Of a stretch of 64,000 nucleotides of DNA, positions 58,145 through 64,000 are shown piece by piece. The position numbers and the translations under genes were made by a program. The stretch's first letter is position 1; each line of letters opens with the position of its first letter. Location: positions 1-64,000 of the forward strand of contig NZ_VMNW02000039.1 of NCBI RefSeq assembly GCF_007713735.2, written 5' to 3'. Below the pieces are notes generated by a model. It was not told the origin of the DNA and ran no database searches. It worked only from the letters and a program-made list of their open reading frames with translations. This DNA comes from Amycolatopsis acidicola. GTDB lineage: Bacteria; Actinomycetota; Actinomycetes; Mycobacteriales; Pseudonocardiaceae.

Positions 58145-59503
58145 TCAGCGGGGCACCACCGTGCGCACCGCCGCGTCGAGATCGGCCAGCTTTCCCCACT
58201 CCGCCAACGCTTCCTCGACCTGCGCGGCCGGCAGGACCCTGGCCGCGTTGGCGCGGAACTTCCCCTCGACCGCCTCGGGCGTACGAAGACCGGCGATGCG
58301 CTGGGACGCGCGCTCCAGGCGACGGCCGTCCTTCAGCCGCACCACCACCGGCAGCGTGTCGCCCGGTTTGACGCGCGCGTGGTCGTTGCGCACACCGTCG
58401 TCGTCCCAGCCGGACGTCAGGCTGATCCGGACCTTCGCCGCGGCTTCGGCGTATTCGGGCCGGGCCAGCCTGGCGTCGGAAAAGCTGTCCACGTCGAGCT
58501 TCCCGTCGACGAGCGCCGTCGCGACCGAGTACAGCAGGCTGAACTTCCCCTGGAACCCCGACGCGGGTTCGCGGTACATCATCACCATCGAATCGTGCGG
58601 CGCGCCCACTTCCACCTCCGCCACATCGGCGGCGGTGAAACCGTGCTCGCGCATCAGCGTGAACAACGCGTCCAACGGCCCATGGCTCGCCCCGCAGCAC
58701 GGGTATTCCTTGATCAGCGGCGGGGTTTCGGCGGTCAGCCAGCGGGTGCCCAGCTCCTTCGCCATGCTGGCGTAGTCGTAGTCGCCGATGTAGGAATCGG
58801 CCCAGCCGAGCTGTCCGCCGAGGATGTCGGCGCTGCCGGTCCAGCCGTCCGCGGCGAGCTGCACGGCCGTGACCGCTCCGCGCGCGGCCATCCCGGCGTG
58901 CAGCGGTTTGGTGTGAGAGCCGAAGTTTCGCACCAGACCGCTCGGCATCGAGCCGGCCGTCCCGAGCGCCATGATCGTCTGCTGCTGGTCCAGGCCGGCC
59001 AGCCGGGCGGCGGCCGCGGTGGCGCCGAGAATGCCGAACAGGGCCGTGCGGTGGAAGCCGGAGACCTTCTCCTCGTAGCGGCACGCGTCGGAGATGTGGT
59101 TGACCACCTCGAGGCCGAGGGCGTAGGCGACGAGCAGGTCCTGCCCGCCGACGCCGTAGGACTGGGCGATCGCCAGCGTCGCGGGGAAAAGCACGCTCGC
59201 CGCGTGCCCGCACGCGGTTCGGCCGTCGTCGTAGTCCAGCCAGTGCGCGAGCGTGCCGTTCGCCAGGGCGGCGACGCCGGGGCTCGTGGTCAGTCCGGTG
59301 CCGAGGATGGCGGCGTTCCCGGTGGCGCCTTCGGCCTCGGCGTACCGGATGATCCGCTGCGCCGACGGTTGCGCGGCGGCGGCCAGGATGCAGCCCACGC
59401 AGTCGAACGACGACCGGTGCGCGGCCCGCACCGCGGCCTCCGGCACCTCGGCTGCCGGGGTCGTCACGAGGAACTCGGCGATCCGTTCTTCGATGTGTCC
59501 CAA
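58145..59503 (-). CDS. MmgE/PrpD-family protein
   Basis: This 452-residue protein has SSFDCVGCILAAAAQPSAQR, WLDYDDGRTACGHAASVLFP, GSHTKPLHAGMAARGAV and IKEYPCCGASHG. Members are 2-methylcitrate dehydratases, cis-aconitate decarboxylases and aconitate-type isomerases. The TTG at 59503 is preceded by GAGGAGA with six-base spacing, which supports this non-ATG start. Next to a CoA-transferase, SDR and ABC importer it suggests catabolism of an imported tricarboxylate-like or hydroxyacid compound. Confidence 0.87.
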   Translation of the reverse strand: MGHIEERIAEFLVTTPAAEVPEAAVRAAHRSSFDCVGCILAAAAQPSAQRIIRYAEAEGATGNAAILGTGLTTSPGVAALANGTLAHWLDYDDGRTACGHAASVLFPATLAIAQSYGVGGQDLLVAYALGLEVVNHISDACRYEEKVSGFHRTALFGILGATAAAARLAGLDQQQTIMALGTAGSMPSGLVRNFGSHTKPLHAGMAARGAVTAVQLAADGWTGSADILGGQLGWADSYIGDYDYASMAKELGTRWLTAETPPLIKEYPCCGASHGPLDALFTLMREHGFTAADVAEVEVGAPHDSMVMMYREPASGFQGKFSLLYSVATALVDGKLDVDSFSDARLARPEYAEAAAKVRISLTSGWDDDGVRNDHARVKPGDTLPVVVRLKDGRRLERASQRIAGLRTPEAVEGKFRANAARVLPAAQVEEALAEWGKLADLDAAVRTVVPR

Positions 59504-59514
59504 GGGAAATCTCC

Positions 59515-60558
59515 TCACTCGATGATCTGAAGGCACACCGGGACAGGCGTCTCGGTGACCCCGGCGGGAACGGGCTCCCCGGCTTCGAGCCGGAAGGTCA
59601 CGATCGTTCCGCTGCCCTGGTGTGCCACGTAAAGCCGCTCACCGCGAAGCACGGCGCTGCGCGGGATCGCGCCGCCGCTGGGCTTCCTGCCGCGGAACAT
59701 CAACCGCCCGCGGTCGATTTCGAACCACACGACGCTGTCCAGCCCGGGTTCCGGCGGCGGGCCGCTGGTGCCGTGGCTTCGCGTTGTGGCGTACAGGAAC
59801 CGGCCGTGGACGGCGATCGCCGCGGCCGACCGGTGCCCGGTGAGCCCCTCCGGTAGCAGGTCCACCGTCTGGAGTTCGCGCAGGTTCCCCGCGTGGTAAC
59901 CGAATGCCGTCACCGTCGCCGCCATCTCGTTGACCAGGTAGACGAACTCGCCACCCGGATCGAAGGCGAGATGACGCGGCCCCGAGCCCGGGGCGACGCG
60001 CACCTCACCGGCGGGCACGAGCTTGTCGTGCCCCAGCTCGTAGACGACAACGCGATCCGTGCCCAGATCGGGGACGAGCGCGAACCGGTTCTCCGGGTCG
60101 AGCGTGACCGAATGCGGATGCGGACTTCGCTGCCTGCGCGGGTGCACGCTGGCGCCCTCGTGCTGACGGCTGTCGAGCACCGGGCCGATCCGGCCGTCCG
60201 CGCCGAGCGGGAACAGGTGCACGGTGCCACCGTGGAAAGTGGACACGAGCAGATAGCGCCCGGTGGCGTCCACGGTGCAGTGGCACGGGGTCGCCGCCGT
60301 CGGCCGGCTGTTGAGCGGCCGGAGCGCGCCGGTGTCCGGATCGACGGCGAAAGCGCTTACTCCGCCGTCCGGGATTTCGTTGGCCACGTAGAGAAAGCGC
60401 CCGCCCGGATGCGCGGCCACCCAGCCCGCGCGCGGCGTTTCGGCCAGGCCCACCGGGACAAGCGCATCGGCGGCGACCCGGAACCCGTACACGCCGAAAG
60501 CCACATCCGTGGTGTCGGCGTGATACGCCCTCGGAAAAGTGCCTGCGTAAAGGAACAT
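59515..60558 (-). CDS. Lactonase-family seven-bladed propeller
   Basis: This 347-residue protein has repeated blade motifs (GRFLYVANEIPDGGVSAFAVD, GRYLLVSTFHGGTVHLFPLG, EFVYLVNEMAATVTAF) and HPHSVTLDPENRFALVPDLG, as in Pgl/lactonase 6-phosphogluconolactonases. Similar proteins also hydrolyse muconolactone-type or sugar lactones. It lies 12 bases upstream of the MmgE/PrpD gene, so it belongs to that catabolic unit. Confidence 0.85.
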   Translation of the reverse strand: MFLYAGTFPRAYHADTTDVAFGVYGFRVAADALVPVGLAETPRAGWVAAHPGGRFLYVANEIPDGGVSAFAVDPDTGALRPLNSRPTAATPCHCTVDATGRYLLVSTFHGGTVHLFPLGADGRIGPVLDSRQHEGASVHPRRQRSPHPHSVTLDPENRFALVPDLGTDRVVVYELGHDKLVPAGEVRVAPGSGPRHLAFDPGGEFVYLVNEMAATVTAFGYHAGNLRELQTVDLLPEGLTGHRSAAAIAVHGRFLYATTRSHGTSGPPPEPGLDSVVWFEIDRGRLMFRGRKPSGGAIPRSAVLRGERLYVAHQGSGTIVTFRLEAGEPVPAGVTETPVPVCLQIIE

Positions 60559-60612
60559 CGCGGGAACCGTTCTGTCGTACCGGCGGAGAACGCCAGCACG
60601 GTCCCCGCGCGG

Positions 60613-61320
60613 CTAACGCGTGGCGGCGGCTATCTCCTCGGCGCGCTCCAGCGTGGAGCGCACCTGCCGGATGTGCTTACGGGCCAGCTGCTCGGCCTTC
60701 TCGGCGTCGCCCTTGTCGATCGCCTCGAGCAGCTCGTGGTGCTCGGCAAGGGACTCGGCTTTCCGTCCCGGCACGAGCACCGCCTGGAACTGGAACTTCA
60801 CCAGCGGGAAGTTGAGGGATTCCAGCAGCGACGCGGCCATCGGGCTGCCCGCCGCCTCGATCACGTCGGCGTGGAACTGGCGGTTGGACAGGGTGTAGCG
60901 GACCACGTCGTCGGCCTTGAGCGCGTCGTCGGTCTCGGCGAGGTCGGCACGCAGGCGCTCGCGCTGCTCGTCCGTCGCCCGCGTAGCCGCCAGGCCCGCG
61001 ACCAGGCCCTCCAGCGCCTCACGGACGCGCAGGATGTCATGCGCCTCGTCGAGGGTAAAGGAACGCACCCGCCCGCCCCGGTTGGGCTCGAGCACGACCA
61101 GGCCCTCGTGTTCGAGCCTGGCCATCACCGTGCGGAGCGTGTTGCGGCTGATGCCGAGCTTCTCCGTCACCTGCGCCTCGACCAGCCGCTCGTTCGGGCT
61201 GTAGACGCCGCCGATGATGTCCTTCTTCAGGCGCTGGTAGGCCTGTTCGAGCTTGGCCGCCTCACGCGACGGCGCCTTGGCCCCGGCGCGGGGCAGGGAA
61301 GGGACCACCTGCTCGGTCAT
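60613..61320 (-). CDS. GntR-family regulator (FCD type)
   Basis: This 235-residue protein has an N-terminal winged helix-turn-helix (LKKDIIGGVYSPNERLVEAQ, LGISRNTLRTVMARLEHEGL) and an FCD effector domain (ILRVREALEGLVAGLAATRA, ILE-rich helices with a likely metal-binding His cluster). It lies between the ABC ATPase gene and the lactonase gene, with an inverted repeat in its upstream gap; it probably controls the uptake/catabolism module. Confidence 0.9.
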   Translation of the reverse strand: MTEQVVPSLPRAGAKAPSREAAKLEQAYQRLKKDIIGGVYSPNERLVEAQVTEKLGISRNTLRTVMARLEHEGLVVLEPNRGGRVRSFTLDEAHDILRVREALEGLVAGLAATRATDEQRERLRADLAETDDALKADDVVRYTLSNRQFHADVIEAAGSPMAASLLESLNFPLVKFQFQAVLVPGRKAESLAEHHELLEAIDKGDAEKAEQLARKHIRQVRSTLERAEEIAAATR

Positions 61321-61378
61321 GGGCGTTCAGTGCTCCCCGGGCGCATGTCCTGCTCGCCCCTTCCTACGCGCGGACGAA

Positions 61379-61404
61379 GTTGTTCGCCACGATTGTAGAA
61401 CAAC
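61379..61404. promoter_or_regulatory. Candidate GntR operator
   Basis: GTTGTTC (61379-61385) and GAACAAC (61398-61404) are perfect arms. The second half also forms a compact TTGT-AGA-ACAA repeat (61394-61404), which resembles the TTGT-n3-ACAA sites of FCD-GntR regulators. It lies in the 89-base gap upstream of the GntR start. Confidence 0.6.
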
Positions 61405-61409
61405 CGGGC

Positions 61410-62552
61410 TCACTCGGCGGGGAAGACCCTCGCCATCGCGGGATCCAGGCACACCCCCACCTCACTGCCGGGCGCCAGGATCTCGCGCTCCATCGTCTTG
61501 AGCACCAGCCGCTCGCCCGCCGCGCTGAGCAGATATTCCACGTGCGAGCCGAGGAACATCGACCGCTCGACCCGGCACTGGAGCCGGTTTTGCCCCTCGG
61601 GGCCGGCGGTGACGCGGCAGTGCTCGGGCCGGAACAGCACCCGCACCGGCTGCCCCGGCGTCAGCGTCGCGGTGGTGGAGCCCAGCAGCGGGCCGACCGG
61701 CGTCTCCACCAGCACGTGCCCGCCGGTCAGCTCCTTGACCGACCCGTGCAGCTCGTTGGCGCTGCCCACGAAGTCGGCGACGTAGCGCGAACTCGGCGTG
61801 TAGTAGATGTCCGTGGGGCTGCCCAGCTGGGCCACGCTGCCCACCTCCATCACCGCGATCCGGTCGCCAAGCCCGGTGGCCTCCGTCTGGTCGTGGGTGA
61901 CGTAGAGCGCGGTGAACCCGATGTCCCGCTGCAGGCCGAGCAGCTCGTCGCGGAGCCGTTCGCGCACCTTCGCGTCCAAATTGGACAGTGGCTCGTCGAA
62001 GAGGATCACGCCCTGGTTGGTCACCAGCGCCCGCGCGAGCGCCACCCGCTGCTGCTGCCCGCCGGAAAGCTGACCGGGATAGCTCGCGGCGTACTTCTCC
62101 AGGCCCACCGTGTCGAGCACGCCGTGCACGCGCTCGCGGACCTCGGCCTTGGCGACCTTGGTGGTGCGCAACGGGTACGCGACGTTGTCGAAGACCGTCA
62201 TGTGCGGCCACAGCGCGTAGGACTGGAACACCATGCTCAGGTCGCGGCGCTCCGGCGGCAGCGACACCCGTTCGGCGGAGGAGAACGCGGTGCGGTCGTT
62301 GACGACGATCTCGCCCGAGTCCGGGTGCTCCAGCCCGGCGACGCAGCGCAGCAGCGTGGTCTTGCCGCAGCCGCTGGGCCCGAGCAGGACCATGATCTCG
62401 CCCTCGGCCACGTCCATCGAGACGCCCCGCAGCGCGGCCACCTCACCCCGGCGGGTGTGGTACGTCTTGGTCAGTCCCCGTACGGAGATCCGCGGCCGTG
62501 CGGCCGGGGCCGCGGCCTCCGGCTCGCGCAGTTCGGTCGGTTGGGCAGCCAC
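61410..62552 (-). CDS. ABC importer ATPase (FbpC/PotA-like)
   Basis: This 380-residue protein has Walker A LLGPSGCGKTTLL, Q-loop MVFQSYALWPHMTV, signature LSGGQQQRVALARAL, Walker B GVILFDEPLSNLDAK and a switch His (VTHDQTEA). A C-terminal TOBE domain follows (RPEHCRVTAG). It is the expected energy-coupling subunit for the plus-strand permease and binding protein, although separated from them by 5.5 kb and reversed. GTG start at 62552. Confidence 0.92.
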   Translation of the reverse strand: MAAQPTELREPEAAAPAARPRISVRGLTKTYHTRRGEVAALRGVSMDVAEGEIMVLLGPSGCGKTTLLRCVAGLEHPDSGEIVVNDRTAFSSAERVSLPPERRDLSMVFQSYALWPHMTVFDNVAYPLRTTKVAKAEVRERVHGVLDTVGLEKYAASYPGQLSGGQQQRVALARALVTNQGVILFDEPLSNLDAKVRERLRDELLGLQRDIGFTALYVTHDQTEATGLGDRIAVMEVGSVAQLGSPTDIYYTPSSRYVADFVGSANELHGSVKELTGGHVLVETPVGPLLGSTTATLTPGQPVRVLFRPEHCRVTAGPEGQNRLQCRVERSMFLGSHVEYLLSAAGERLVLKTMEREILAPGSEVGVCLDPAMARVFPAE

Positions 62553-62602
62553 GTCGCAATCCCTTTCACCAGTTCGGACCGGGCATCAATCTAAGGTGGA
62601 TT

Positions 62603-63517
62603 TCACTGTTCGTCCAGGTAGCGGACCACGGCCACGGCGGCGGTGGCCCCGTCGCCCGCCGCCGAAGCGAGCTGGGCGGCCGAGTTCTGCCGGATGTCCC
62701 CCGCGGCGAAGACGCCGGGGACGGAGGTGCGCAGCCAGATGTCGGTCACGACGTGGCCGCCGGGGTCGACGTCCACCACGTCCCGCGCCCAGGCGCTGTT
62801 CGGGTCGAGCCCGACGAACGGGAACACCCCGTCGACGGCCTCCGTGCGCGTGGTGTCGCCCTGGCGCAGCACCACCTCGTTGACGGTGCCCTCGCCGCGT
62901 ACCTCGGTGAGCTCGGTCTCGAACAGCGGCTTGATCGCGCCGAGCGAACCGATCTTGTCCACAATGGACTTCTGCGCGCGGAAGCTCTTTCCCCGGTGCA
63001 CCAGCAGGATCTGTGCCACGCCCTGCTCCAGCAGCACGGCGGACTCCTCCAGCGCCGAGTCACCGCCACCGACCACGACCACGCGCTTGCCGGCGAAGAA
63101 ATGCCCGTCGCACGAAGCACACTGCCCGACGCCGCGGCCGAGGAACTCGCTCTCCCCCGGCACGCCGAGCAGACGCCGCGACGAGCCGTTGGCGATCACG
63201 ACCGCGCGGCCGCGGAACTCCTCGCCGCCCTCGCCGCGCACGGTGAACCGGTCCCCGTCGCGCGTCAGCCCGGCGACGGTCGCCATTTCGACCTCGGCCC
63301 CGGCGTTCTCCACCTGGGTCTGCACCGTCGGGCCCAGCTCGAAGCCGGAGATGCCGTCCGGGAAACCGGGGAACGTCTCGATGCGCTCGGTGTTGAGCAC
63401 CTGCCCGCCCGGCATCATCTGCTCGACCAGCACGGTGCGCAGCCCATGGCGCGCGGTGTACAGGCTCGCGGTCAGGCCGGCGAGCCCCCCGCCGACGACC
63501 ACCACGTCGTAGTCCAT
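62603..63517 (-). CDS. Thioredoxin-reductase-like FAD flavoprotein
   Basis: This 304-residue protein has VVVVGGGLAGLTASLYTARHG (FAD), the redox pair CASCDG (about 130-135) and VVVVGGGDSALEESAVLLEQ (NAD(P)H), ending GVFAAGDIRQNSAAQLASAAGDGATAA. The build matches TrxB-family thiol-disulfide reductases, but no thioredoxin gene is adjacent, so it may serve another disulfide partner. AAGGAAG precedes ATG 63517. It sits just upstream of the ATPase gene in the same direction. Confidence 0.87.
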   Translation of the reverse strand: MDYDVVVVGGGLAGLTASLYTARHGLRTVLVEQMMPGGQVLNTERIETFPGFPDGISGFELGPTVQTQVENAGAEVEMATVAGLTRDGDRFTVRGEGGEEFRGRAVVIANGSSRRLLGVPGESEFLGRGVGQCASCDGHFFAGKRVVVVGGGDSALEESAVLLEQGVAQILLVHRGKSFRAQKSIVDKIGSLGAIKPLFETELTEVRGEGTVNEVVLRQGDTTRTEAVDGVFPFVGLDPNSAWARDVVDVDPGGHVVTDIWLRTSVPGVFAAGDIRQNSAAQLASAAGDGATAAVAVVRYLDEQ

Positions 63518-63528
63518 CTGGCTTCCTT

Positions 63529-64000
63529 TCAGTAAACGACTTTTTGCTCCGCGAGGCGGGCGACTTCGTCCTCGGACAGCCCGAGCAGATCGCACAGCAC
63601 GTATTGGTTGTCTTCGCCCAGCAGCGGCGCGGTTTTGGTGATCGCGGCCGGGGTTTCCGAGAGCCGCCACGGCGGGCTGACGGCGAGCCGCTCGCCGAGC
63701 ACGGGGTGCTTGACCTCGGTGATGCTGTCCCGCGCGCGCAGGTGCGGGTCGGCGAACAACTCCTCCGCGCTGTAGGACGGGAACGCCGGAACTCCGTGCG
63801 CCTGCAGCAGTTCCGTCAGTTCCCCGGGCGCGTGCCGCTCCGTCCACTGCTGCAGCAGCGGGTCGAGCCGGTCGCGGTGCTGCCAGCGGCTGTAGGTGCT
63901 CGCGAACGCCTCGTCGCGCGCCCACTCCGGGTCGCCCATCGCCGCGCGCAGGCCGTCCCATTCGGCATCGGTGCCCACCGCGATGCTGATCCACTTGTCC
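63529..64000 (-). CDS. Class III CoA-transferase, C-terminal part (gene continues outside window)
   Basis: About 155 residues are visible: DKWISIAVGTDAEWDGLRAAM, TYSRWQHRDRLDPLLQQW, LTELLQAHGVPAFPSYSAEE, DPHLRARDSITEVKHPVLGE and the C-terminal SPPWRLSETP. These are typical C-terminal segments of CaiB/BaiF CoA-transferases. The N-terminal part lies beyond the window end. Likely co-transcribed with the flavoprotein 11 bases downstream. Confidence 0.85.
   Translation of the reverse strand, partial: DKWISIAVGTDAEWDGLRAAMGDPEWARDEAFASTYSRWQHRDRLDPLLQQWTERHAPGELTELLQAHGVPAFPSYSAEELFADPHLRARDSITEVKHPVLGERLAVSPPWRLSETPAAITKTAPLLGEDNQYVLCDLLGLSEDEVARLAEQKVVY

Overview
The window is high-GC actinobacterial DNA: nearly every real gene has G/C-rich third positions, GTG and TTG starts are common, and stop/start overlaps (ATGA, GTGA) are the rule inside operons. 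Gene content (small MerR/Hsp20 pairs, SelABD with tRNA-Sec, RutA-type operon, several FCD-GntR regulators, many CoA-linked catabolic genes) fits a soil actinomycete of the Pseudonocardiaceae/Amycolatopsis type. That placement rests on protein style only and was not tested by a search.

Layout. 0-1.8 kb: end of an MFS drug exporter and a DivIVA-like coiled-coil protein, converging on a strong palindromic terminator. 2-9.4 kb: a stress-gene island that looks duplicated and decaying. It has two MerR regulators, one intact and one deleted Hsp20, two related small helical proteins, a J-domain protein, a broken fatty-acid desaturase, and scraps of an ECF sigma factor and a DUF899 protein. 9.5-25.5 kb (minus): a thirteen-gene catabolic operon with CoA-transferase pair, acyl-CoA dehydrogenase, enoyl-CoA hydratase, HyuA/HyuB-type carboxylase or hydantoinase, acyl-adenylating ligase, APH-type kinase, thiolase, OYE reductase, flavodoxin-like reductase, FAD monooxygenase and 3-hydroxybutyrate-type dehydrogenase. 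A TetR gene lies upstream. The monooxygenase and OYE genes resemble the two halves of 2-aminobenzoyl-CoA monooxygenase/reductase, so an ortho-substituted aromatic, possibly an aryl ketone, is a reasonable substrate guess. 26.4-30.6 kb (plus): a ferredoxin, ferredoxin reductase (frameshifted), P450 and AraC regulator, preceded by a mosaic pseudogene.

30.8-37.1 kb (minus): a RutA-centred operon (RutA-like oxygenase, nitrilase, amidase, isochorismatase-like hydrolase, two flavin reductases) next to a LacI regulator. It is probably a variant route for a pyrimidine-like N-heterocycle. 37.3-40.9 kb: two SDRs, a VOC protein and a cupin, divergent from a LysR gene across a perfect LysR-box palindrome. 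41.4-43.3 kb: a LUD protein, GntR and MarR, with a strong GntR palindrome.

43.3-51.4 kb is the most distinctive part. tRNA-Sec(TCA) is followed, on the minus strand, by one compact operon selD, acyl-CoA-dehydrogenase-fold protein, PhnD-like binding protein without signal peptide, TusA-like/ferritin-like fusion, a selA 5' duplication carrying eight 42-bp tandem repeats, selA and selB. Three uncharacterised genes inside an otherwise complete selenocysteine operon are the best candidate for an undescribed system. No selenoprotein gene was recognised in the window.

51.4-64 kb: an MFS exporter, a split iron/polyamine-type ABC importer (fused permease and lipoprotein on plus, ATPase on minus), a non-canonical SDR, a class III CoA-transferase, an MmgE/PrpD protein, a lactonase-like propeller and a GntR regulator. 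These probably form one uptake-and-catabolism module. A thioredoxin-reductase-like flavoprotein and the end of another class III CoA-transferase close the window.
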